A stretch of 64,000 bases of DNA, from contig OZ038381.1 in NCBI GenBank assembly GCA_964036045.1, forward strand, positions 1,808,928 to 1,872,927, read 5' to 3'. Within the stretch, counting starts at the first letter, position 1, and every line of letters starts with the position of its first letter. This DNA is from Eutreptiella sp. 'Long Island Sound 2002' (Eukaryota; Euglenozoa; Euglenophyceae; Eutreptiales; Eutreptiaceae). Made by a program: the position numbers and the translations under genes. A model generated the notes under the pieces. That model saw only the letters and a list, made by a program, of their open reading frames with translations, ran no database searches and was not told where the DNA came from. Positions 36,761 to 50,519 of this stretch are shown here, piece after piece.

Positions 36761-39700
36761 GGAGGATGCGGGGAGGACCGGGGAGGATGCGGGGAGGACC
36801 GGGGAGGATGCGGGGTGGACCGGGGAGGATGCAGGGAGGATCGGGGAGGATGCGGGGAGGATCAGGGAGAACCGGGGAGGATGCAGGGAGGATCGGAGAG
36901 GATGCGGGGAGGATCGGGGAGGATGCGGGGAGGATCTGGGAGGATGCAGTGAGGACCGGGGAGGATGCGGGGAGGACCGAGGAGGATGCGGGGAGGACCG
37001 GGGAGGATGCGGGGAGGATCAGGGAGGATGCGGGGAGGATCGGGGAGGATGCTGGGAGGATCTGGGAGGATGCGGGGAGGACCCGGGAGGATGCGGGGAG
37101 GACCGGGGAGGATGCGGGGAGGATGCGGGGAGGATGCCGAGAGGATCAGGGAGGATGCGGAGACGACCGGGGAGGATGCGAAGGGGACGTGGGAGGATGC
37201 GGGGAGGACCGGGGAGAATGCGGGGAGGATCAGGGAGGATGCGGGGAGGCTCGGGGAGCATGCAGGGAGGATCCGGGAGCATGCGGGGAGGACCGGGGAG
37301 GATGCGGCGAGGACCGGGGAGGATGCGGACAGGATCGGGGAGGATGCGGGGAGAATCGGGGAGGATGCGGGGAGGATGCGAGGAGGATGCGGGGAGGATG
37401 CGGGGAGGATGCCGGGTGGATCACGGAGGATGCGGAGGGGATGCGGGGAGGATGCGGGGAGGATACGGGGAGGATGCGGGGAGGATGGGGGAGGATGCGG
37501 GGAGGACCAGGGAGGATGCGGGGAGAACCGGGGAGGATGCTGGAAGGACCGCGGAGAATGCGGGGAGGATCGGGGAGGATGCCAGGAGGACCGCGGATGA
37601 TGCGGGGAGGATCTGGGAGAATGCGGGGAGGACCGGGGAGGATGCGGGCAGGATCGAGGAGGACCGGGGAGAAACCGGGGAGGACCGGAGAGGATGCGAG
37701 GAGGACCGGGGAGGATGCAGGGGAGATCGAGGAGGATGCGGGGAGGACCGGGGAGGATGCAGGAAGGATCAGGGGGGGAGGCGGGGAGGACCAGGGAGGA
37801 TGCGGGGAGAACCGGGGAGGATGCGGGAAGGACCGCGGAGAATGCGGGGAGGATCGGGGAGGATGCCAGGAGGACCGCGGAGGATGCGGGGAGGATCTGG
37901 GAGAATGCGGGGAGGACCGGGGAGGATGCGGGCAGGATCGAGGAGGACCGGGGAGAAACCGCGGAGGACCGGAGAGGATGCGAGGAGGACCGGGGAGGAT
38001 GCAGGGAGGATCGAGGAGGATGCGGGGAGGACCGGGGAGGATGCGGGGAGGACCGGGGAGGATGCGGGCAGGATCAGGCAGGATGCGGGGAAGACCGGGG
38101 AGGATGCGGGGGGGATCCGAGAGGATGCGGGCAGGATGCGAGGAGGATCGGGGAGGATGCGGGGAGGATCCGGGTGGATGCAGGGAGGACCAGGGAGGAT
38201 GCGGGGAGGACCGGCAAGGATGCGGGGAGGATCGGAGAGGATGCGGGGAGGAGCGAGGAGGATGCGGGGAGGACCGGGGAGGATGCGGGGAGGACCGGGG
38301 AGGATGCGGGGAGGATCGGGGAGGATGCGGGGAGGATGAAAGAGGAGGCGGGGAGGGCCGGGGAGGATGCGGGGAGGATCGGGGAGGATGCAGGGAGAAT
38401 GCGGGGAGGGTCGGGGTGGATGCGGGGAGGACCGGGGAGGATGCGGGGAGGACCGGGGAGGATGCGGTGAGGATCGGGGAGGATGCAGGGAGGATCGGAG
38501 AGGAGGCGGGGAGGATGCTGGGGGGGATCGGGGGGGACCGGGGGGGATGCGGGGAGGATCGGGGAGGATGCGGGGAGGATCTGGGAGGATGCGGTGAGGA
38601 CCGGGGAGGATGCGGGGAGGACCGGGGATGATGCGGGGAGGACCGGGTAGGATGCGGGGAGGACCGGGTAGGATGCGGGGAGGATCGGGGAGGATGCGGG
38701 GAGGATCGGGGAGGATGCGGGGAGGATCTGGGAGGATGCGGGGAGGACCCGGGAGAATGCGGGGAGGATGCGGGGAGGATGCCGGGAGGATCACGGAGGA
38801 TGCGGAGAGGACCGGGGAGGATGCGAAAAGGACGTGGGGGGATGCGGGGAGGACCGGGGAGAATGCGGGGAGGATCGGGGAGGATGCGGGGAGGCTCGGA
38901 GAGGATGCGGGGAGGATGCGGGGAGGATGCGGAGAGGATGAGGGGAGGATGCGGGGAGGATCGGGGAGGATGCGGGGAGGATCGGGGAGGATGCGGGGAT
39001 GATGCGGGGAGGATGCGGGGAGGATACAGTGAGGATGCGGGGAGGATGCGGGGAGGATCGGAGAGCATGCGGGGAGGATCCGGGAGGATGCGGGGAGGAC
39101 CGGGGAGGATGCGGGGAGGACCGGGGAGAATGCGGGCAGGATCGGTGAGGATGCGGGGAGAATTGGGGAGGATGCGGGAAGGATGCGAGGAGGATGCGGG
39201 GAGATTGCGGGGAGGATGACAGGAGGATCAGGGAGGATGCGGAGAGGATGCGGGGAGAACAGGGGAGGATGCGGTAAGGACCGCGGAGGATGCGGGGAGG
39301 ATCGGGGAGGATGCCAGGGAGACCGCGGAGGATGCGGGGAGGATCGGGGAGAATGCGGGGAGGACCGGGGAGAATGCGGGGAGGATGGAGGAGGACCGGG
39401 GAGAATGCGGGGAGGACCGGGGAGGATGCGGGGAGGACCGGGGAGGATGCGGGGAGGATCGAGGAGGATGCGGGGAGGACCGGGGGGGATGCAGGAAGGA
39501 TAGGGGAGGATGCGGGGAGGACCGGGGAGGATGCGGGGAGGACCGGGGAGGATGCGGGCAGGGTCGGGGAGGATGCAGGGAGGATCGAAGAGGAGGCGGG
39601 GAGGACCGGGGAGGATGTGGGGAGGACCGGGGAGGATGCGGGGAGGACCGGGGAGGATGCGGGGTGGACCGGAGAGGATGCAGGGAGGATCGGGGAGGAT

Positions 39701-41789
39701 GCGAGGAGGATCGGGGAGGACCGGGGAGGATGCGAGGAGGATCGGGGAGGACCGGGGGGGATGCGGGGAGGATCGGAGAGGATGCGGGGAGGATCGGGGA
39801 GGATGCGGGGAGGATCTGGGAGGATGCGGTGAGGACCGGGGAGGATGCGGGGAGGATCGGGGAGGATGCGGGGACGATCTGGGAGGATGCGGGGAGGACC
39901 CGGGAGGATGCGGGGAGGACCGGGGAGGATGCGGGGAGGATGCGGGGAGGATGCCGGGAGGATCACGGAGGATGCGGAGAGGACCGGGGAGGATGCGAAG
40001 AGGACGTGGGAGGATGCGAGGAGGACCGCGGAGAATGCGGGGAGGATGCGGGGAGGATGAGGGGAGGATGCGGGGAGGATGCGGGGAGTATGCGGGGAGG
40101 ATGCGGGGAGGATACGGTAAGGATGCGGGGAGGATGCGGGGAGGATCGGAGAGCATGCAGGGAGGATCCGCGAGGATGCGGGGAGGACAAGGGAGGATGC
40201 GGGCAGGATCGGTGAGGATGCGGGGATATTGCGGGGAGGATGACAGGAGGATCAGGGAGGATGCGGAGAGGATGCGGGGAGGATGCGGCGAGGGTCGGGG
40301 AGGATGCGGGGAGGACCAGGGAGGATGCGGGGAGAACCGGGGAGGATGCGGGAAGGACCGCGGAGGATGCGGGGAGGATCGGGGAGGATGCCAGGGAGAC
40401 CGCGGAGGATGCGGGGAGGATCGGGGAGAATGCGGGGAGGACCGGGGAGAATGCGGGGAGGATCGAGGAGGACCGGGGAGAATGCGGGGAGGACCGGGGA
40501 GGATGCGGGGAGGACCGGGGAGGATGCGGGGAGGATCGAGGAGGATGCGGGGAGGATCTGGGAGGATGCGGTGAGGACCGGGGAGGATGCGGGGAGGACC
40601 GGGGAGGATGCGGGGAGGACCGGGGAGGATGCGGGCAGGATCGGGGAGAATGCGGGGAAGACCGGGGAGGATGCGGGGGACATCAGAGAGGAGGCGGGGA
40701 CGATGCGGGGAGGATCCGGGTGGATGCGGGGAGGACCAGGGAGGATGCGGGGAGGACCGCGGAGGATGCGGGGAGGATCGGAGAGGATGCGGGGAGGACC
40801 GGGGAGGATGTGGGGAGGATCGGAGAGGATGCGGGGAGGATCGGAGAGGAGGCGGGGAGGACCGGGGAGGATGCGGGGAGGACCGGGGAGGATGCGGGGA
40901 GGATGCGGGGAGGATGCGGGGAGGACCGGGGAGGATGCAGGGAGGATGCGGGGAGGACCGGGGAGGATGCGGGGAGGACGGGGGAGGATGCGGGGAGGAC
41001 CGGGGAGGATGCGGGGAGGATCTGGGAGGATGCAGGGAGGATCGGGGAGGACTGGGGAGGATGCGGGGAGGATCGGGGAGGATGCGGGGAGGACCGCGCA
41101 GGATGCGGGGAGGATCGGGGAGGACCGGAGAGGGTGCGGGGAGGATCAGGGAGAATGCGGGGAGGATCGGGGAGGATGCGGGGAGGATGCGGGGAGGACC
41201 GCAGAGGATGCGGGGACGATGCGAAGAGGATGCGGGGAGGATCGGGGAGGATGCGGGGAGGACCGGGGAGGATGCGCGGAGGATCAGGGAGGATGCGGGG
41301 AGGACCGGGGAGGATGCGGGTAGGATGCGGGGAGGATGCAGGGAGGATGCTGGGAGGATCAGAGAGGATGCATGGAGGATCGGGGAGGATGCGGGGAGGA
41401 CCGGAAATGATGCGGGGAGGATCGGGGAGGATGCAGGGAGGATCCGGGTGGATGCAGGGAGGACCAAGGAGGATGCGGGGAGGACCGGGGAGGATGCGGG
41501 GAGGATCGGAGAGGATGCGGGGAGGAGCGAGGAGGATGCGGGGAGGACCGGGGAGGATGCGGGGAGGACCGGGGAGGATGCGGGGAGGATCAGAGAGGAG
41601 GCGGGGAGGGCCGGGGAGGATGCGGGGAGGATCGGGGAGGATGCAGGGAGAATGCGAGGAGGGTCGGGGAGGATGCGGGGAGGACCGGGGAGGATGCGGG
41701 GAGGACCGGAGAGGATGCGGGGAGAATCGGGGAGGATGCAGGGAGGATCGGAGAGGAGGCGGGGAGGACCGGGGAGGATGTGGGGAGGA

Positions 41790-43415
41790 CCGGGGAGGAT
41801 GCGGGGAGGACCGGGGAGGATGCGGGGTGGACCGGAGAGGATGCAGGGAGGATCGGGGAGGATGCGGGGAGGATCGGGGAGGACCGGGGGGGATGCAGGG
41901 AGGATCGGAGAGGATGCGGGGAGGATCGGGGAGGATGCGGGGAGGATCTGGGAGGATGCGGTGAGGACCGGGGAGGATGCGGGGAGGACCGGGGATGATG
42001 CGGGGAGTACCGGGTAGGATGCAGGGAGGATCAGGGAGGATGCGGGGAGGATCGGGGAGGATGCGGGGAGGATCTGGGAGGATGCGGGAAGGACCCGGGA
42101 GGATGCGGGGAGGACCGGGGAGGATGCGGGGAGGATGAGGGGAGGATGCCGGGAGGATCACGGAGGATGCGGAGAGGACCGGGGAGTATGCGAAGAGGAC
42201 GTGGGAGGATGCGGGGAGGACCGGGGAGAATGCGGGGAGGATCGGGGAGGATGCGGGGAGGCTCGGGGAGGATACGGGGAGGATGCGGGGAGGATGCGGG
42301 GAGGATGAGGGGAGGATGCGGGGAGGATGCGGGGAGGATGCGGGGAGGATCGGGGAGGATGCGGGGAGGATGCCGGGAGGATGCGGGGAGGATACGGTGA
42401 GGATGCGGGGAGGATGCGGGGAGGATCGGAGAGCATGCGGTGAGGACCGAGGAGGATGCGGGGAGGACCGGGGATGATGCGGGGAGGACCGGGTGGGCTG
42501 CGGGGAGGATCGGGGAGGATGCGGGGAGGATCGGGGAGGATGCGGGGACGATCTGGGAGGATGCGGGGAGGACCCGGGAGGATGCGGGGAGGACCGGGGA
42601 GGATGCGGGGAGGACCGGGGAGGATGCGGGGTGGACCGGAGAGGATGCAGGGAGGATCGGGGAGGATGCGGGGAGGATCGGGGAGGACCGGGGGGGATGC
42701 AGGGAGGATCGGAGAGGATGCGGGGAGGATCGGGGAGGATGCGGGGAGGATCTGGGAGGATGCGGTGAGGACCGGGGAGGATGCGGGGAGGACCGGGGAT
42801 GATGCGGGGAGTACCGGGTAGGATGCAGGGAGGATCAGGGAGGATGCGGGGAGGATCGGGGAGGATGCGGGGAGGATCTGGGAGGATGCGGGAAGGACCC
42901 GGGAGGATGCGGGGAGGACCGGGGAGGATGCGGGGAGGATGAGGGGAGGATGCCGGGAGGATCACGGAGGATGCGGAGAGGACCGGGGAGTATGCGAAGA
43001 GGACGTGGGAGGATGCGGGGAGGACCGGGGAGAATGCGGGGAGGATCGGGGAGGATGCGGGGAGGCTCGGGGAGGATACGGGGAGGATGCGGGGAGGATG
43101 CGGGGAGGATGAGGGGAGGATGCGGGGAGGATGCGGGGAGGATGCGGGGAGGATCGGGGAGGATGCGGGGAGGATGCCGGGAGGATGCGGGGAGGATACG
43201 GTGAGGATGCGGGGAGGATGCGGGGAGGATCGGAGAGCATGCGGTGAGGACCGAGGAGGATGCGGGGAGGACCGGGGATGATGCGGGGGGGACCGGGTGG
43301 GCTGCGGGGAGGATCGGGGAGGATGCGGGGAGGATCGGGGAGGATGCGGGGACGATCTGGGAGGATGCGGGGAGGACCCGGGAGGATGCGGGGAGGACCG
43401 GGGAGGATGCGGGGA
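41790..43415 (+). repeat. Near-perfect tandem duplication, 804-bp unit
   Basis: Everything from about 41,790 to 42,610 is repeated 804 bp later, to about 43,415. Exact correspondences include GGTGGACCGGAGAGG (41,826/42,630), GGGGAGTACCGGGTAGG, GATGAGGGGAGGATGCCGG, GGGGAGTATGCGAAGAGG and GGGTGGGCTGCGGGG. The only difference I noticed is one A/G near 42,485/43,289. Given how much neighbouring units vary, this is the most recent-looking event in the window, or possibly an assembly duplication. Confidence 0.9.
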
Positions 43416-43619
43416 GGATGCGGTGAGAATGCCGGGAGGATCACGGAGGATGAGGAGAGGACTGGGGAGGATGCGAAGAGGACGTGGGAGGATGCGAGGA
43501 GGACCGGGGAGAATGCGGGGAGGATGCGGGGAGGATGAGGGGAGGATGCGGGGAGGATGCGGGGAGGATGCGGGGAGGATGCGGGGAGGATACGGTAAGG
43601 ATGCGGGGAGGATGCGGGG

Positions 43620-46600
43620 AGGACCGGGGAGCATGCGGGGAGGATCGGCGAGGATGCACGGAGGATTGGGGAGGACCACGGAGGATGCTGGGAGGATCGG
43701 GGAGGATGCGGGGAGGATCGGGGAGGATGCGGGGAGCACCGGGGAAGATGCGGGGAGGATGCGGGGATGATGCGGGGAGGACGCGGGGAGGATGCGGGGA
43801 GGATCGGGGAGGATGCGGGTAGGATCGAGGAGGATGCGGGGAGGACCGGGGATGATGCGGGGAGGATCGGGGAGGATGCAGGGAGGACCGGGCAGGATGC
43901 GGGGAGGATCGGGGAGGATGCGGGGAGGATCGGGGGGGATGCAGGGAGGATCGGGGAGGATGCGGGGAGGACCGGGGAGGATGCGGGGAGGATCGGGGAG
44001 GATGCGGGGAGGACCGGGGAGGATGCGGGTAGGATGCGGGGAGGATGCAGGGAGGATGCGGGGAGGACGCGGGGAGGATGCGGGGAGGATCGGGGAGGAT
44101 GCGGGAGGACCGGGGAGCATGCGGGGAGGATCGGCGAGGATGCACGGAGGATCGAGGAGGATGCAGGGAGGATGCTGGGAGGATCGCAGAGGGTCTGGGG
44201 AGGATCGGGGAGGATGCGGGGAGGACCGGGGAAGATGCGGGGAGGATGCGGGGATGATGCGGGGAGGACGCGGGGAGGATGCGAAGAGGATCGGGGAGGA
44301 TGCGGGAAGGATGAGGGAGGATGCGGGGAGGACCGGGGATGATGCGGGGAGGATCGGGGAGGATGCAGGGAGGACCGGGCAGGATGCGGGGAGGATCGGG
44401 GAGGATGCAGGGAGGATGCGGGGAGGACGCGGGGAGGATGCGGGGAGGATCAGGGAGGATGTGGGGAGGATTGGGGAGGATGCGGGGAGGACCGGGGAGG
44501 ATGCGGGGAGGATCGGGGAGGATGCGGGGAGGACCGGAGAGGATGCGGGGAGGACCGGGGAGGATGCGGGGAGGACCGGGGAGGATGCGAAGAGGATCGG
44601 GAAGGATGCTGGGAGGATCGGGGACGATGCAGGGAGGACCAGGGAGGATGCGGGGACGACCGGGGAGGATGGGGGGAGGACCGGGGAGGATGCGGGGAGG
44701 ACCGGGGAGGATGCGGGGAGGATGTGAGGATCGGGGAGGATGCGCGGAGGATGCGGGGAGGACGCGAGGAGGATTCGGGGAGGATCGTGGAGGATGTGGG
44801 GAGGATGCGGGGAGGATCGGGAAGGATGCTGGGAGGATCGGGGACGATGCGGGGAGGACCAGGGAGGATGCGGGGACGACCGGGGAGGATGCGGGGAGGA
44901 CCGGGGAGGATGCGGGGAGGACCGGGGAGGATGCGGAGAGGACCGGGGAGGATGCGGGGAGGATCGGGGAGGATGCGGGGAGGACCGGGGAGGATGCGGG
45001 GAGGATCGGGGAGGATGCGGGGAGGACCGGAGAGGATGCGGGGAGGACCGGGGAGGATGCGGGGAGGACTGGGGAGGATGCGGGGAGGACCGGGGAGGAT
45101 GCGGGGAGGATCGAGGAGGATGCGGGGGGGACCAGGGGGGATGCGGGGAGGATCGGGGAGGATGCGGGGAGGACCGGGGAGGATGCGGGGAGGATCGGAG
45201 AGGATGCACGGAGGATCAGGGAGGATGCCGGGAGGATGCGGGGAGGATCGAGGAGGATGCGGGGAGGACCGGGGAGGATGCGGGGAGGATCGGGGAGGAT
45301 GCGGGGAGGACCGCGGAGGATGCAGGGAGGACCGGGGAGGATGCCGGGAGGATCGGGGAGGATGCAGGGAGGATCGGGGAGGATGCGGGGAGGACCGGGG
45401 AGGATGCGGGGAGGATCGGGGAGGATGCGGGGAGGACCGGGGAGGATGCGGGTAGGATGCGGGGAGGATGCAGGGAGGATGCGGGGAGGACGCGGGGAGG
45501 ATGCGGGGAGGATCGGGGAGGATGCGGGGAGGACCGGGGAGCATGCGGGGAGGATCGGCGAGGATGCACGGAGGATCGGGGAGGATGCTGGGAGGATGCT
45601 GGGAGGATCGGGGAGGATGCGGGGAGGATCGGGGAGGATGCGGGGAGGACCGGGGAAGATGCGGGGAGGATGCGGGGATGATGCGGGGAGGACGCGGGGA
45701 GGATGCGGGGAGGATCGGGGAGGATGCGAAAAGGATCGGGGAGGATGCGGGGAGGACCGGGGATGATGCGGGGAGGATCAGGGAGGATGCGGGGACGACC
45801 GGGGAGGATGCGGGGAGGACCGGGGAGGATGCGGGGAGGACCGGGGAGGATGCGGGGAGGATGTGAGGATCGGGGAGGATGCGGGGAGGATGCGGGGAGG
45901 ACGCGGCGAGGATGCGGGGAGGATCGTGGAGGATGTGGGGAGGATGCGGGGAGGATCGGGAAGGATGCTGGGAGGATCGGTGACGATGCGGGGAGGACCA
46001 GGGAGGATGCGGGGACGACCGGGGAGGATGCGGGGAGGACCGGGTGGTATGCGGGGAGGACCGGGGAGGATGCGGGGAGGACCGGGGAGGATGCGGGGAG
46101 GATCGGGGAGGATTCGGGGAGGACCGGGGAGAATGCGGGGAGGACCGGGGAGGATGCGGGGAGGACCGGAGAGGATGCGGGGAGGACCGGGGAGGATGCG
46201 GGGAGGACCGGGGAGGATGCGGGGTGGATCGGGGAGGATGCGTGGAGGACCGGGGAGGATGCGGGGAGGATCGAGGAGGATGCGGGGAGGACCGGGGAGG
46301 ATGCAGGGAGGATCGGGGAGGATGCGGGGAGGACCGGGGAGGATGCGGGGAGGATCGGAGAGGAGGCGGGGAGGACCGGAGAGGATGCGGGGAGGACCGG
46401 GGAGGATGCGGGGAGGACCGGGGAGGATGCGGGGAGGACCGGGGAGGATGCGGGGAGGATCGGGGAGGATGCGGGGAGGACCGGGGAGGATGCGGGGAGG
46501 ACCGGGGAGGATGCGGGGAGGATCGGGAAGGATGCTGGGAGGATCGGGGACGATGCGGGGAGGACAAGGGAGGATGCGGGGATGACCGGGGAGGATGTGG

Positions 46601-48230
46601 GGACGACCGGGGAGGATGCGGGGAGGATGTGGGAGGATGCGGGGAGGATCGGGGAGGATCGAGGAGGATGCGGGGAGGATGCGGGGAGAACCGGGGAGGA
46701 TGTGGGGAGGACCGGGGAGGACACGGGGAGGATCGGGTGGATGCGGTCAGGACCGGGGAGGATGCGGGGAGGACCGGGGAGGATGCGGGGAGGATCGGGG
46801 AGGATGCGGGGAGGACCGGGGAGGATGCGGGGAGGATCGGGGAGGATGCGGGGAGGACCGGGGAGGATGCGGGTAGGATGCGGGGAGGATGCAGGGAGGA
46901 TGCGGGAAGGACGCAGGGAGGATGCGGGGAGGATCGGGGAGGATGCGGGAGGACCGGGGAGCATGCGGGGAGGATCGGCGAGGATGCACGGAGGATCGGG
47001 GAGGATGCAGGGGGGATGCTGGGAGGATCGGGGAGGATGCGGGGAGGATCGGGGAGGATGCGGGGAGGACAGGGGAAGATGCGGGGAGGATGCGGGGACG
47101 ATGCGGGGAGGACACGGGGAGGATGCGGGGAGGATCGGGGAGGATGTGGGAAGGATCGGGGAGGATGCGGGGAGGACCGGGGATGATGCGGGGAGGATCG
47201 GGGAGGATGCAGGGAGGACCGGGCAGGATGCGGGGAGGATCGGGGAGGATGCGGGGAGGACGCGGGGAGGATGCGGGGAGGATCGGGGAGGATGTGGGGA
47301 GGGTCGGGGAGGATGCGGGGAGGACCGGGGAGGATGCGGAGAGGATCCGGGAGGATGCGGGGAGGACCGGGGAGGATGCGGGGAGGATCGGGGAGGATGC
47401 GGGGAGGACCGGAGAGGATGCGGGGAGGACCAGGGAGGATGCGGGGAGGACCCGGGAGGATGCGGGGAGGATCGGGAAGGATGCTGGGAGGATCGGGGAC
47501 GATGCGGGGAGGACCAGGGAGGATGCGGGGACGACCGGGGAGGATGCGGGGAGGACCGGGGAGGATGCGGGGAGGACCGGGGAGGATGCGGGGAGGACCG
47601 GGGAGGATGCGGGGAGGATCTGGGAGGATGCGGGGAGGACCGGAGAGGATGCGGGGAGGACCGGGGAGGATGCGGGGTGGACCGGGGAGGATGCGGGGAG
47701 GACCGGGGAGGATGCGGGGAGGATCGAGGAGGATGCGGGGAGGACCGGGGAGGATGCGGGGAGGATCGGGGAGGATGCGGGGAGGACCGGGGAGGATGCG
47801 GGGAGGATCGGAGAGGAGGCGGGGAGGACCGGAGAGGATGCGGGGAGGACCGGGGAGGATGCGGGGAGGACCGGGGAGGATGCGGGGAGGACCGGGGAGG
47901 ATGCGGGGAGGATCGGGAACGATGCTGGGAGGATCAGGGACGATGCGGGGAGGACCAGGGAGGATGCGGAGACGACCGGGGAGGATGTGGGGACGACCGG
48001 GGAGGATGCGGGGAGGATGTGGGAGGATGCGGGGAGGATTGGGGAGGATCGAGGAGGATGCGGGGAGGATGCGGGGAGAACCGGGGAGGATGTGGGGAGG
48101 ACCGGGGAGGACACGGGGAGGATCGGGGGGATGCGGTCAGGACCAGGGAGGATGCGGGGAGGACCGGGGAGGATGCGGGGAGGATCGGGGAGGATGCGGG
48201 GAGGATCAGCGAGGATGCGGGGAGGCCCGG
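43620..48230 (+). repeat. Higher-order repeat of about 1.42 kb
   Basis: The string CATGCGGGGAGGATCGGC stands at 43,632, 44,118, 45,542 and 46,962, each time followed by GAGGATGCACGGAGG. Spacings are 486, 1,424 and 1,420 bp. The copies share GATGCTGGGAGGATCGG, GGGGACGATGCGG, GATGATGCGGGGAGGACGC and GATGTGAGGATCGG. A related run (GGTGACGATG, then GGACACGGGGAGGATCGG) recurs near 45,980-46,740 and 47,500-48,125. Copies diverge by single bases and by loss or gain of units. Confidence 0.75.
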
Positions 48231-50519
48231 TAAGGATGCGGGGAGGACCGGGGAGGATGCGGGGAGGATCAGGGAGGATGCGGCGAGGACCGGGGAGGAT
48301 GCGGGGAGGATCGGGGAGGATGCAGGGAGGATCGGGGAGGATGCGGGGAGGACCGGGGAGGATGCGGGGAGGATCGGGGAGGATGCGGGGAGGACCGGGG
48401 AGGATGCGGGGAGGACCGGGGAGGATGCGGGGAGGATGCGGAGAGGACGCGGGGAGGATCGGGGAGGATGCGGGGAGGACCTGGGAGGATACGGGGAAGA
48501 TGCAGGGAGTATGCGGGCAGGATGCGGGGAGGACGCGGGGTGGATGCGGGGAGGGTCGGGGAGGATGCCGGGAGTATCGGGGAGGATGCGGGAAGGACCG
48601 GGGATGATGCGGGGAGGATCGGGGAGGATGCAGGGAGGACCGGGGAGGATGCGGGGAGGATCGGGGAGGATGCGGGGAGGACCGGGGAGGGTGCGGGGAG
48701 GACCGCGGAGGATGCGGGGAGGATGCGGGGAGGATGCGGGGAGGATGCGGGGAGGACGCGGGGAGGATGCGGGCAGGATCGGGGAGGATGCGGGGGGGAT
48801 CGGGGAGGATGAGGGGAGGACCGGGGAGGATGCGCGGAGGATCGGGGACGATGCGGGGAGGACCGGGGAGGATGCGGGGAGGATCGGGGAGGATGCGGGG
48901 AGGACTGGAGAGGATGCGGGGAGGATAGGGGAGGATGCGGGGAGGACCGGGGAGGATGCAGGGCGGATCGGGGAGGATGCAGGGAGGATCGGGGAGGATG
49001 CGGGGAGGACCAGGGAGGATGCGGGGAGGATCGGGGAGGATGCGGGGAGGATCGGGGAGGATGCGTGGAGGACCGGGGAGGATGCGGGGAGGATCGGGGT
49101 GGATGCGGGGAGGACCGGGGAGGATGCGGGGAGGAGCGGGGAGGATGTGGGGAGGATCAGGGAGGATGCGGGGAGGATCGGGGGGGATGCAGGGAGGATC
49201 GGGGAGGATGTGGAGAGGACCGGGGAGGATGCGGGGAGGATGCGGGGAGGATGCGGAGAGGATGCGGGGGGGACGCGGCGAGGATGCGGGGAGGATGCGG
49301 GGAGGATGGAGGAGGATCGGGGAGGATGCGGGGCGGACCGAAGAAGATCCGGGGAGGACCGGGGAGGATGCGGCCAGGACTGGATGCGGGGAGGATCTGG
49401 GAGGATGCGGGGAGGATCGGGGAGGATGCGGGGAGGACCGGGGAGAATGCGGGGAGGATCGGGGAGGATGCGGGGAGGACCGGTAAGGATGCGGGGAGGA
49501 TCGGGGAGGATGCGGTGAGGACCAGGGAGGATGCGGGGAGGATCGGGGAGGATGCAGGGAGGATCGGGGGGGATGCGGGGAGGGGAGGATCGGGGAGGAT
49601 GCGGGGAGGACCGGGGAGGATGCGGGGAGGAGCGGGAGGGATGCGGGGAGGATCGCGGAGGATGCGGGGAGGACCGGGGAGGATGCAGGGAGGACGCGGG
49701 GAGGATGCGGAGAGGACCGTGGAGGATGCGGGCAGGACCGGAAAGGATGCGGGGGGGATCAGGGAGGATGCGGGGAGGATCGGGGAGGATGCGGGGAGGA
49801 CCGGGGAGGATGCGGGGAGGATCGGGGATGATGCGGGGAGGACGCGGCGAGGATGCGGGGAGGATTGGCGAGGATGCGGGGAGGATCGGGGAGGATGCGG
49901 GGAGGACCGGGGAGGATGCGGCGAGGACCGGGGAGGCCTGGGGAGGATGCGGGGAGGATGCGGGGAGGACCGGGGAGGATGCGGGGAGGACGCGGCGAGG
50001 ATGCGGGGAGGATTGGCGAGGATGCGGGGAGGATCGGGGAGGATGCGGGGAGGACCGGGGAGGATGCGGCGAGGACCCGGGAGGACTGGGGAGGATGCGG
50101 GGAGGATCGGGGAGGATGCGGGGAGGATGTGGGGAGGACCGGGGAGGATGCGGGGAGGATCGGGGAGGATGCAGGGAGGACCGGGGAGGATGCGGGGAGG
50201 ACCAGGGAGGATGCCGGGGGGATCGGGGAGGATGCGGGGAGGACTGAGAAGGATGCGGGGAGGACCAGGGAGGATGCGGGGAGGATGCAGGGAGGATGAG
50301 GGGAGGACGCGGGGAGGACGCGGGGAGGATCTGGGAGGATGCGGGGAGGATCGGGGAGGATGCGGGGAGGACCGGGGAGGATGCGGGGGGGATCGGGGAG
50401 GATGAGGGGAGGATCGGGGAGGATGCAGGGAGGATCAGGGAGGATGCGGGGAGGACCAGGGAGGATGCGGGGGGGATCGGGGAGGATGCGGGGAGGATCG
50501 GGGAGGATGCGGGGAGGAC

